From positions 1 through 28,487 of the IMG/VR virus record IMGVR_UViG_3300037180_000098: a DNA stretch of 28,487 nt; one strand, written 5' to 3'. The stretch comes from a virus. Under the pieces are notes generated by a model. The model had not been told where the DNA came from, did no database searches, and saw only the letters and a program-made list of their open reading frames with translations. This document shows positions 1 to 8,330 of this stretch, piece after piece. Every line of letters begins with the position of its first letter. Position 1 is the stretch's first letter. Made by a program: the position numbers and the translations under genes.

Positions 1-3000
1 GAGCTTACTCGCTGTGCTATAGCCAGATTGCATCCCGTACTTAACGGCGGCTGGGTTTGGCGCGTATGTCGTGTCTGTGCAATCCGCCGCAAGATTTCCG
101 TTGATCCAGCACGCCATGTAGCCAGAAGCGCCGATATAGATGGCGAAGTTCCACCACCCTGTTACCGATGCTGAATTAGTAGCTGCGTAGTTTGCATATC
201 CGGCGGCCGTAGTTGCCGCGTTACCAGACAGGCTCGACAGAGCGTTTATATAGCACTGATTGCTGCCAGAGTTCATTCCGATTACGAACTCGTAGCCTTC
301 ATTGGACGAGGCTTTGGAAGGAATGAAAATTACAACCTGTTGACCGGCAGACCACACTTGCCCCACGATCCATCCGGGGACCGTGAAAGCAGCACCCGAT
401 GCAGGCGCACTGATGACTGCATTAGAAAATGCCGTGACAGCGCTCACCACGTTTGTTCCGCCACCACTATTCGGAGGTCCATAGAGCACCTTGTTCGCAG
501 GATCAATCAGCCCGTTGCCTGCTGGAAAGTACAGACCGCTTGAACCATTCCACCACGATTTATTGAGAGTTCCGGTAACGCTCGTGTCTACAGCAGAGAA
601 GTTGGTCGTCGGAATAATCTCTGCTGAACCCTTTGGCGGCGTCCAGAGAAGTTGAATTCCATACGTTGCTACGAGCGAAGTCGCTTCTGCCCACTCAAGA
701 ACGATGGGATAGTAGATGCCCGCCGTTAGCAGAATCTTGGCAGACTGTACGTAGTTGAGATTCGACGCCAGAGCCTGCGTCGTATCAGCAAGATTAGCCG
801 TCCCAACAGCTTCGCCGCCGATATACAGAGAGGCACCACCACCGCTGTTGATACCGAGTGTGTATTCACCCGTGACTGATGGAACCAAGTAGCCTGTCCA
901 GCGGGTGTAGAAGTAACCAGAGCCAGAACTGATCGCACTCGGAACTGAAGACATGCCCGAGTATCCGGCATTTCCATAGTTGATTGTTGCTCCGGTTGCA
1001 GTAGCAGCGGGTGTCCAGCCCAGCGGACCTGCGCCAACTCCATTCCACGGTGCTCCTGTTAAGACAAGACCAGAGCTTGCATCAATCGTGCCGGGATTCA
1101 GGCCGGGCACCACGAATGTGGTCGCAGTCAGCGACGAGAGAAGCTGAGCATTATTATTGAACTGGTTGAAGCTCTGGAATTTGAAATAGAGCGTTTGACC
1201 GGCCCACGTCGGGTCGTACTGATACTGAAAAACCGTGTCATCCAGCCGCATGAACAAGGAACCCGCAGCGAATGAGTTGATCGAGGTGCCCATCTGTCCG
1301 CGCCGGATGTAACCCCCGATTGACGGATCACCCATCGAATACTGGTTATCTCCGGTGACTACGCAAACTGAATATGCGATGACTTCCTCAGCCGTGCTGC
1401 TTCCGATAAAGCACATCGTCACATCGTTGTCGGCATCAGCATTAGAACCCGCATCCAGCGGAGAGCAGTTCTCGGCAAGGTCCACGACCAGATAATTAAC
1501 GGTGTCAGGATCGGAGCCAGCAGCAAAGCTGTCTGCCAGCACGCCAATGCGTGCTGCGTTCTCGATGGTTCCCACCATCGTGTAGTTCTCGTCGTCGCGC
1601 GAAACCCAAATGTTGCAGCCTCCCCACTGTGCAGTAGTGCCGCAGGCACCAATCAGGATGGTGTTGCCTTGCTGCTTCGAGAGTCGGTTCGTCGCTTCGA
1701 ACATTACGACTTCAGAGTTGCCCGGCTCCGCCCACTGATTGACGAGGACAGATGCGCTGCTGATTTGCTTGTTGAAGAGGACGGGTTCGTGCGCCAGCGC
1801 TTGGTAGTCTTCCGCAGTCATCTTCAGACCCGCGACCGGATCGTCTTCCACCTTCGTAATGCGAACAGGCAGATTGTTGATAGCAAGATTGATGTTGTTC
1901 AGTCCAGCAGCCCACGCACTGGAAGTCGTGATCGTCACAATGTCCATCGGTTCCAGATAGGAGTAGATGAAAGGCAGAGTGAATTCATACGTGTTGCGAA
2001 TGCTCACTGAGCGCTTGACGCGCATGTTCGCAGCAAACGTCGCAGAGGTCAGAGTCCTGATGAAGTCAAAGGACACGGGCTCTTCGACGCGCAGACCAAA
2101 GCGGTTGATTGCTGCCTGATCTGACTCCTGACACACGTCGTCTTCATACTGGTTGGCGCGGTTAGAAAATCCGATCTGCGTTTTCGTAATAACGTCTTGC
2201 CACGGTGAGCGCGTCAGCTTGACCGGATCCTCGCCTTCCTTAGCGACGAAGCAGGTATCATCCAGAGCGACGATGTAAGACTGCGGTCCAACCCACGTGC
2301 AGCCATTATCTGCAACTGAAGTTGACCCGTAGGGAACCAGCTTCAGCAGTCCCTCACTCATGAAGGCTGCGCACATGCCAGCTTCAAGCCACTTGCCCAT
2401 CACGCTCGCGGCTGACTCCTGCGAGTCCATCTTTGGCGAGATGAAGAAATTGTTAGCGGCGAACCAGTTCCATGCAGTGCTGCTCACAGTGCGAGTCCCA
2501 GGCGTTCCCGCCGCTCCGCCCCACGTTCCGCTGGACCCGTTGTCAATAGCAGAGACAGGGAAGGGCACGGTGCCGCTACCCAGACCCCAACGAGTATCGG
2601 TGAGCACGCGATAGATGCACTGAACCGGATTGCAGTCAGTGATTCCGCCACCGAATGCGTCAGGCGTCAGAATTTCAAAAGTATTGTCTTGAACCTGAGC
2701 CGACTCACCAAGGAACATCGGACCATAGCCGATGAAAGCGATTCCGGTGTACGCGAGTGCTTGCCCCGGATTTCCCGGCAGTGTTCCAGAAGCGTGATTC
2801 GAGCTACCGCCGCCAAGATTCCACGCGCCACCATCTTCTAACGGTGACCACACAGGCTGCCCTACAGCCCCGCCAATCAGTTCAAAGTTGATAAGCTCAG
2901 GCGCTGACTGTCCAACTGCTGACTGATTGGTGTAGGTCCACGTCATCATCACTTCTTGGTTCAAGTCTGCTGCTGAGAACTGGTAATAGGTGTAATAAGC

Positions 3001-4083
3001 GCCGCCACTGCTTATGGCGGCAAAGAAGCGGTAGGTTCCCGCAGCAGTGGGCGTGCCAGACACCTGTGTGAGCGTGACGCCAGCTTGCGGATTGTTCTCA
3101 CCGTAGTACTGGACGCTGATGTTCTCCGTTGGAGTGTACTGGTTGCTCACCTGAATGCAGTAGGGGTGGGAAGTGCCGTTAATTATCGACGCTGCCGGAA
3201 TCACAGCGATGTCCTGCTGCTGCAAGAGCGAGTAATTCAGTTGGTACCAAACAACGCCTGTTTTGCCTGCATCTGCGGCTGAGAAGTGATACGTGTTTCC
3301 AATATCCTCAGCCGTACCAGCATGCGTCTGAGCGACACCATTTGGATTATTCAGCGTGATCGAAGTCGCTGTCGAAGCAACGCAGGTGAAGGTCCCGTTG
3401 TTCGCAGAGTTTGGGAAACCAGCAACAACGAACCTGAAGCCAACGAACCCGTTTGACGCACCGCTCGGAGAACTGAACGTCCCCGTGTAAACAGTATTTC
3501 CGCCAGAAGCGTTGGCTACGGCCGTCAGCGTGAAAGTTCCGATGCTCGCAGTGCTGATGGAGTACTGACCTGTCGTCAGGGCTGCTGAATTGGCAGCGGG
3601 CGACAGACCATAGTTGTACGGCACCAACTGCATTGGTGCGTTGTCTGTCCCATTGAGGACTGTCGAAGCTGGCTGTCCGTAATCTGTATACGTTTCGCTG
3701 TAGGTGTTCGCGAGCGTTACGCCGTTGTCAGCGATGAGCAGCGCTGCGTTCTGTGGAGAATAGCTCGCTTCTACCGTTATGGTTTCGGCGGTGCCTTGAG
3801 TGGAGAGCCAAGACTGATTCGACCACACGCTACCGACTGCGCTCACTTCTGAACCAGAGAGAGCGCCCAAGACCATAGCAAAGTAGAGATAGGAATCAGC
3901 GCCCTTACCGCCGCCCTTACCGCCGCTAACTTCCTGTTCCTGCAGGGGACCGATGAAAAGCAGTGACTGATGAGTCTTCGCCTGTCCCAGAACCACAGGG
4001 ATCGGGTATCCCTGCGTCGATTGCGTCATCGGGACATTGTTTACCGACTTCGGTTTTTTCTGGCTACCACCGAAAATGCCCAT
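1..4083 (-). CDS. Tail hub / host-specificity protein with PA14 domain, partial (C-terminus beyond window)
   Basis: Very long reading frame, 1361 codons from an ATG at 4083 with no stop before the window edge, so the C-terminus is missing. The N-terminus (IPVVLGQAKTHQSLLF, then a Lys/Gly-rich loop and a segment beginning SYLYFAMVLGALSG) resembles siphoviral tail-tip hub proteins. Residues about 600-765 look like the Phage-tail_3 region of GTA gp15-like hubs. Residues about 175-261 form a Ser/Thr/Gly-rich beta module with an NNGTFT core. Residues about 1020-1140 read as a PA14 domain (VTGEYTLGINSGGGASLYIGG, later GIQLLWTPP). Residues about 1220-1361 are lectin-like (YMACWINGNLAAD), a weaker call. 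The start is one base after the stop of the NlpC/P60 gene, completing the DUF2460-DUF2163-NlpC-hub series. Likely role: central tail-tip protein contacting the host surface, with PA14 and lectin-like parts binding glycans. Confidence 0.85.
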   Translation of the reverse strand, partial: MGIFGGSQKKPKSVNNVPMTQSTQGYPIPVVLGQAKTHQSLLFIGPLQEQEVSGGKGGGKGADSYLYFAMVLGALSGSEVSAVGSVWSNQSWLSTQGTAETITVEASYSPQNAALLIADNGVTLANTYSETYTDYGQPASTVLNGTDNAPMQLVPYNYGLSPAANSAALTTGQYSISTASIGTFTLTAVANASGGNTVYTGTFSSPSGASNGFVGFRFVVAGFPNSANNGTFTCVASTATSITLNNPNGVAQTHAGTAEDIGNTYHFSAADAGKTGVVWYQLNYSLLQQQDIAVIPAASIINGTSHPYCIQVSNQYTPTENISVQYYGENNPQAGVTLTQVSGTPTAAGTYRFFAAISSGGAYYTYYQFSAADLNQEVMMTWTYTNQSAVGQSAPELINFELIGGAVGQPVWSPLEDGGAWNLGGGSSNHASGTLPGNPGQALAYTGIAFIGYGPMFLGESAQVQDNTFEILTPDAFGGGITDCNPVQCIYRVLTDTRWGLGSGTVPFPVSAIDNGSSGTWGGAAGTPGTRTVSSTAWNWFAANNFFISPKMDSQESAASVMGKWLEAGMCAAFMSEGLLKLVPYGSTSVADNGCTWVGPQSYIVALDDTCFVAKEGEDPVKLTRSPWQDVITKTQIGFSNRANQYEDDVCQESDQAAINRFGLRVEEPVSFDFIRTLTSATFAANMRVKRSVSIRNTYEFTLPFIYSYLEPMDIVTITTSSAWAAGLNNINLAINNLPVRITKVEDDPVAGLKMTAEDYQALAHEPVLFNKQISSASVLVNQWAEPGNSEVVMFEATNRLSKQQGNTILIGACGTTAQWGGCNIWVSRDDENYTMVGTIENAARIGVLADSFAAGSDPDTVNYLVVDLAENCSPLDAGSNADADNDVTMCFIGSSTAEEVIAYSVCVVTGDNQYSMGDPSIGGYIRRGQMGTSINSFAAGSLFMRLDDTVFQYQYDPTWAGQTLYFKFQSFNQFNNNAQLLSSLTATTFVVPGLNPGTIDASSGLVLTGAPWNGVGAGPLGWTPAATATGATINYGNAGYSGMSSVPSAISSGSGYFYTRWTGYLVPSVTGEYTLGINSGGGASLYIGGEAVGTANLADTTQALASNLNYVQSAKILLTAGIYYPIVLEWAEATSLVATYGIQLLWTPPKGSAEIIPTTNFSAVDTSVTGTLNKSWWNGSSGLYFPAGNGLIDPANKVLYGPPNSGGGTNVVSAVTAFSNAVISAPASGAAFTVPGWIVGQVWSAGQQVVIFIPSKASSNEGYEFVIGMNSGSNQCYINALSSLSGNAATTAAGYANYAATNSASVTGWWNFAIYIGASGYMACWINGNLAADCTDTTYAPNPAAVKYGMQSGYSTASKL

Positions 4084-4084
4084 C

Positions 4085-4567
4085 TTACTCAGCCACTTTC
4101 TGAACAGGAATGAACTCGCTTTTCAGCGTGAAGAACTTTCTCTGCGTCTTCATCAAGCGCGGGTGCTTGTCACCCGATGCGCCCTGCACTCCGCCTCTGG
4201 CGAATGCGTGAACTACGAATGTCGGCCAACTCACCACTAGCGCTGCGTGCGCGAATGCATGCCCAAGTTTGTAAACAACCACGTCCCCTGGCAAAACTTC
4301 TGCTTCAGGAATCTCATCGAAGTACTTCCGTATTAGGTCGATATATTCCGTTGACTCTTTGTGCTGCGCGACTGAGAGGCTGTAATACTTCGGCAGGTTG
4401 ATGTCTGCTGCCAGAAAGCCTGTGTTGACGTAGACGCCAGCAAGAATCTGTCCGCAATCTGTTCCGCCCTTTGGCCCCTTGACTCGTGACCATCCCCGGT
4501 AGGGAGTTCCGATCCACGAGCGCGTTTCTCGGACAAGCTTTTCCCGTTGCTCAACTGTGAGAGGCAT
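4085..4567 (-). CDS. NlpC/P60-family peptidase, tail-tip cell wall hydrolase
   Basis: The 160-residue product fits the NlpC/P60 cysteine peptidases of phage tail tips. The motif WIGTPYRGW is followed by GGTDCGQ, placing the catalytic Cys at residue 38. The HAFAHAALVV segment supplies the catalytic His (H107), and H120 in VVHAF is a candidate third polar residue. No signal peptide is seen, as expected for a virion component. The family cleaves peptide cross-links in peptidoglycan; in tail tips this is thought to help DNA cross the cell wall. The gene sits between DUF2163-like and hub genes, the same place as GTA gp14. Its ATG is 11 bases after the preceding stop, and the ribosome site (AAGAGAC) is weak, suggesting coupled translation. 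Confidence 0.9.
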   Translation of the reverse strand: MPLTVEQREKLVRETRSWIGTPYRGWSRVKGPKGGTDCGQILAGVYVNTGFLAADINLPKYYSLSVAQHKESTEYIDLIRKYFDEIPEAEVLPGDVVVYKLGHAFAHAALVVSWPTFVVHAFARGGVQGASGDKHPRLMKTQRKFFTLKSEFIPVQKVAE

Positions 4568-4578
4568 AAGTCTCTTTT

Positions 4579-5520
4579 TTAGAAGGCGCTCGATGATGGC
4601 GGGACAAAAGGAGTGCCGCCAAAATTTATGAGGTTATTTACCGCAGTCCCGTTTGCTTGAACTCTGCCACCGCACGCGGTCATTGTTTTGTCACAGCCCG
4701 CAATGACGCTGAATGTGTCGCCAGACTCGACAGGCAGCAGCCATGGATTCATCAAGGTCAAGTTCCCTGATGCATGCAACTTGACTGTTTGGCTGAGTCC
4801 AACATTGTTGCCGGCGGTGCATGTGACAACACCTTCAGTGAAGTAGCCTGCTGCTTGCGAGAAGGCACTGACGGGCAATAGCACGTACTGCGTGCTTCCA
4901 CTTTTCGCTGTGAAAGCTACGGTATAGTTCGCAGCGCTGAGCGTGCAGTTCGAGTCGCAGAAGCTCCACGGGCAAGCTGGCTGAAACGTCCTGTTAGGGA
5001 CCTTCTGGTTTGCCAGATAGAGCGGATCGGCGCACTCAAATTCAACCTTGACGCGGTTGATAGCCTTCACCGAAGTGATAGTGCCTTGAAACTTCGTCTC
5101 GATGCCGCCAGCGGGGATTGTCCCGTATAGCCCAGCGGGAAAGTAAGCTGTGTAGACTGTGATCGAGGCAGCATCAAACAAACCGTTTGCAGCAGCCGCC
5201 AAGATGCCTGTCGATGCCAGACCGGGATACGTCGTAGTGGGCTGCGGCACGCAAACAAGATCCATCGTGTTTGCCTTGAAATCAAAAGCAGCCTCACTCG
5301 TAAAGACTCCACGCTGCCAGCGCCCGTACTGAGTCGCTTTGAAAGTCGTCGTAGCGCCCGTCCACCCAGAAGTACCTGAAGCGACAGTCACATCCAACTG
5401 CCCTTCAGTGGCATACATCACTGTTCCTGTAGGCAGAGTGATGGCAAAGAGGTCGGCCTTCATGCAGTTCTTGTTGGCAGCGAGCCAAGCAATCAGCGTG
5501 CTAGACATGAGTCTTTTCAT
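4579..5520 (-). CDS. DUF2163 / phage BR0599-like tail-tip protein
   Basis: The 313-residue product matches the DUF2163 plus BR0599 family (GTA gp13-like). The N-terminus (MKRLMSSTLIAWLAANKNCMKADLF) is typical. The C-terminal half carries the Cys-rich signature: ACPWSFCDSNCTL near residue 185, then AGCDKTMTACGGRV, and the family ending INFGGTPFVPP. In gene transfer agents and related siphoviruses this protein is a hub of the tail tip that positions the peptidase; in some, paired cysteines bind an iron-sulphur cluster, and the cysteines here would permit this. It lies between DUF2460 and NlpC/P60 genes as expected. An internal ATG four codons in is an alternative start; neither has a strong ribosome site (GGAAA upstream of the first). 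Confidence 0.85.
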   Translation of the reverse strand: MKRLMSSTLIAWLAANKNCMKADLFAITLPTGTVMYATEGQLDVTVASGTSGWTGATTTFKATQYGRWQRGVFTSEAAFDFKANTMDLVCVPQPTTTYPGLASTGILAAAANGLFDAASITVYTAYFPAGLYGTIPAGGIETKFQGTITSVKAINRVKVEFECADPLYLANQKVPNRTFQPACPWSFCDSNCTLSAANYTVAFTAKSGSTQYVLLPVSAFSQAAGYFTEGVVTCTAGNNVGLSQTVKLHASGNLTLMNPWLLPVESGDTFSVIAGCDKTMTACGGRVQANGTAVNNLINFGGTPFVPPSSSAF

Positions 5521-5554
5521 AACGTTTCCACAGTGTCAGCAAGTGTGTGACACA

Positions 5555-6217
5555 TCAGACAAATTCGCTGCTGAACTTGATTGACGAGAAGTCCCACTGA
5601 TCGGTGCTGCTGTTGATCGTGTAAGAACGAGTCGCGTCTACCGTGTCCTCAGAGAAGCGGCAGAGGAAGTAGAAGTTCCCAGTCCACTGAAGAGTTGCGT
5701 TGTTCGCTGGTGCCGTAGTGAACGTAACCACGCCAGTGCTCGACACAGATGCAGGAACAACCCCAGAGCCGTTGACTTGCACGAGGATGCTGCCGTTCAG
5801 ATTTTGAATAAGATCCCAAGCCACTCCGCCAATGCTGCGCGCGAGCTGAAACTGAGTCGAGACTCCATCTCCGGATGCGCCCATTGGTGAAGCAGCGCCT
5901 GCTGTGACGTTCAACATTCCTGAGTTCCCATACGCAACGCTGTTGTCTTGCGGATCAGTGAACAGGAATAGTTGATTGCGCCCTTGACACGCCATCATCG
6001 TTCCCAAGAATGCAGCGACCGTAGAAGAGACCGCAGACTCATTGCCCGTGATGCGGTCCATGTCGAATTCAAAATCCCACAGCGCGTAGGGCGTCATCGA
6101 GACAGAAGCGTTTCCCCTACCTGCTGCGACTTTTTGAAGCACGGTATTGAAGTTCGGAGATTTCGCCAGTCCCTTTGCCATAGAAAGCGGCAACGTCGGC
6201 ATGATGGTGTAGGACAT
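5555..6217 (-). CDS. DUF2460 family distal tail protein
   Basis: The 220-residue product has the layout of DUF2460 (GTA gp12-like) proteins: an N-terminal LPLSMAKGLAKSPNFNTVLQ stretch, a central domain around FEFDMDRITGNESAV and FLGTMMACQGRNQLFLFTDPQDNSV, and a C-terminal beta-rich part with ILVQVNGSGVVPASVSSTG. Family members form a ring at the end of the tail tube that joins tube and hub. Its place directly after the tape measure gene and before the DUF2163-like gene agrees. The ATG is 8 bases beyond the tape measure stop. The N-terminal part diverges from the commonest versions of the family, so the call rests partly on gene order. Confidence 0.75.
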   Translation of the reverse strand: MSYTIMPTLPLSMAKGLAKSPNFNTVLQKVAAGRGNASVSMTPYALWDFEFDMDRITGNESAVSSTVAAFLGTMMACQGRNQLFLFTDPQDNSVAYGNSGMLNVTAGAASPMGASGDGVSTQFQLARSIGGVAWDLIQNLNGSILVQVNGSGVVPASVSSTGVVTFTTAPANNATLQWTGNFYFLCRFSEDTVDATRSYTINSSTDQWDFSSIKFSSEFV

Positions 6218-6224
6218 GATTGCC

Positions 6225-8327
6225 TTACTTGTTCATCTTTCGGAGTTGGTGTGACACATGCTTGTTGATAACTGACGAGTGCTTGGTCAAAACACGTTCC
6301 ATTCCTTCGGCGTCCATAGCCGTGGCATGAATGTGGACGTGGGCGTGAACCTGTTTGCTGCTGCTGCCCTTTCCCTCTGACGCGTTTACCCGGTCAGTCA
6401 AAGCCTTGGTGACTACTGTTTCTCCACCATGACCGATGATGGGAACGGCCCCGGCACCCGGAATCGTGCCGCCCTGCTCAAACGCCAGAGCCTTAGCAAA
6501 GGCGATGCCGCCTTCTGCAATCGCAATTGGCATCGGCGTCCCCTGAGCCAACGCACTGGAAAACTCCGCAGCACCAGCCTTTTCCGCGTTCATCAACTTC
6601 CAGCGGATAAAATTCGAGATGGCGTCCTCAACAATTTCCTTTCCAATCTGCTTCATTGCAGCAGCCATGCTCTTGGCTTCGACGAGGGTCTTCGCCAGTC
6701 CCTGCGAGAAGCTGTCGTTGAACTTCGTCACGCTGGCTTGCAGGGTGCTGTTGATGCTCTGGGCAAGAGTCGGAACGTCCTTGTTCATTTCGCGGAAGAA
6801 CTGCGTCCACGTCGGATACAACTTTGCGAGTTGAACGTTCAGCCCGGCGACCTGAGTTGTGGCATTCGTCGTCGCAACCTTCACATCGACGGCGAATTTA
6901 TTGTTGATCGCGTCCAGTGATGCCATCTTCACAGCAGCATCGTTCAGGAACGCAATGTAGGTCGGATCAGCCTTGTTTCCGCCATTTGCGCCGAGGACGT
7001 TTGCGGCAGCGCGATTGTCGGCATCAATTTCTTCCTGCACCGCCCGGCGCTTGGCAGCTACTTCCTGAGCCAGAGCAGCCAGACGAATCCCGGACTCACG
7101 CTGAACAAGTGCAATCTGCTGCTGGACAGCCTCACGGCGGCTGATCAAACCAAGTTCAGACGCATTGGCGATAGCGCCCTTCTGCTGGTCCAAAGATGCC
7201 TTGGCAGATTCCGCTTGGTCCGCGAAACTCTGTGTTGCTGTCTCCAACTCTTCCTGCGCTGCCTTCTTCTGGGTATCCGCTACAGCCTTGAAGAAGTCTT
7301 CTGTTTGGCTCAGCGCTTCATTGTTGTTTGATCCTTTGTAGGCCGCGCGCTGGGCGCGCCCAAAAGCCACAAAGTCTTCCATGCCCTTCAGGACAGCCGC
7401 GTTGTACTCTTTCTGGCGCTCAGTCGTATCCATGAGCGTGTCTTTGATGGCTTTGTCTGTGGCTTCTTTCTTCTCAGCAGCAACTGCCGCTGTGTTCCGT
7501 TTACGAAGTTCTACTTCCGTCTGCAGCAGGCCGACGAAGGCATTCTGAGCATCCAAGTCAGACTGAGTAGAACCGTGCCCGCCTTGCTGCGCCTCCATCA
7601 ACTCCTTCATCTTGATGGCGGAGTTCAGCGTGCCTTGAAGGAGATCACCCGCATCTTTGTCCTTGTGCTTTTCCAGCAGTTGCGTGTACTGCGACTCAAA
7701 ATTCTCCAGCGCGTCCTTTACGCCGGTCACACCAACTTTGCTTTCGTACCAGTGCTCAGTAATGTCGGCCAGTGTCTTGTCAGCAGCAGAAGCAAGAGTG
7801 CGGAACTGGTCCGCCAGTTCGTTCATGCTCTGGTGGTCGATCAGCACAAGCTGCTTGTGTAACGCAGCCAAGTGATCCCCACGGAGTTCATCAGCCCGGA
7901 TGCCCGCCTGTAGCAGTTTGTCGTCGAGCTTGTTAAAAGCTTCCTGAGCAGTGGTGCCGAAATTAGCCTGAGCGAGCGCCAGCTTATGGGCTTCCTCTGC
8001 AACCTGCTTCTGATGCTCGATGAGCTTGTCGATGACGACGATGGCAGCCACTATGCCAATGATCGGGAGCATCATTGCAAACGCGGCACCCACGCCCGGA
8101 ATGGCAGCGATAAGGCGGGAGAGTTCGCGGGGCAGCGGGATGCCCAACTCATGAGTAAGCAGGCGCACAGACCCGGCAGACTCGCGCATCGAGCCGTCAA
8201 CGGCACCACCAGCCTCGCCGGATTTGTCTTTCAGACCGTCAAGCTCAGACTTGACCTTCCCCATGTCTTCGCGGAATTCTGCTGTTTCCGCTCTGAGCTT
8301 TACGATCAGTGCTCCAACCTCGGACAT
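6225..8327 (-). CDS. Tail tape measure protein
   Basis: The 700-residue product is the longest of the tail block apart from the hub and fibre. It follows the tail chaperone genes directly, the standard place for the tape measure. It opens with an alpha-helical stretch rich in Lys/Glu (VKLRAETAEFREDMGKVKSE). A hydrophobic segment of about 20 residues lies near positions 75-100 (AAFAMMLPIIGIVAAIVVID). Long coiled-coil regions rich in Ala, Gln, Lys and Glu follow. Near residues 630-660 there is a small Gly/Ala-rich segment (AFEQGGTIPGAGAVPIIGHGGE), and then VHAHVHIHATA, both seen in lambda-type tape measures. The protein sets tail length and is ejected ahead of DNA; the hydrophobic segment may enter the host membrane. 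The tail should be of modest length for 700 residues. Confidence 0.9.
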   Translation of the reverse strand: MSEVGALIVKLRAETAEFREDMGKVKSELDGLKDKSGEAGGAVDGSMRESAGSVRLLTHELGIPLPRELSRLIAAIPGVGAAFAMMLPIIGIVAAIVVIDKLIEHQKQVAEEAHKLALAQANFGTTAQEAFNKLDDKLLQAGIRADELRGDHLAALHKQLVLIDHQSMNELADQFRTLASAADKTLADITEHWYESKVGVTGVKDALENFESQYTQLLEKHKDKDAGDLLQGTLNSAIKMKELMEAQQGGHGSTQSDLDAQNAFVGLLQTEVELRKRNTAAVAAEKKEATDKAIKDTLMDTTERQKEYNAAVLKGMEDFVAFGRAQRAAYKGSNNNEALSQTEDFFKAVADTQKKAAQEELETATQSFADQAESAKASLDQQKGAIANASELGLISRREAVQQQIALVQRESGIRLAALAQEVAAKRRAVQEEIDADNRAAANVLGANGGNKADPTYIAFLNDAAVKMASLDAINNKFAVDVKVATTNATTQVAGLNVQLAKLYPTWTQFFREMNKDVPTLAQSINSTLQASVTKFNDSFSQGLAKTLVEAKSMAAAMKQIGKEIVEDAISNFIRWKLMNAEKAGAAEFSSALAQGTPMPIAIAEGGIAFAKALAFEQGGTIPGAGAVPIIGHGGETVVTKALTDRVNASEGKGSSSKQVHAHVHIHATAMDAEGMERVLTKHSSVINKHVSHQLRKMNK

Positions 8328-8330
8328 CGC

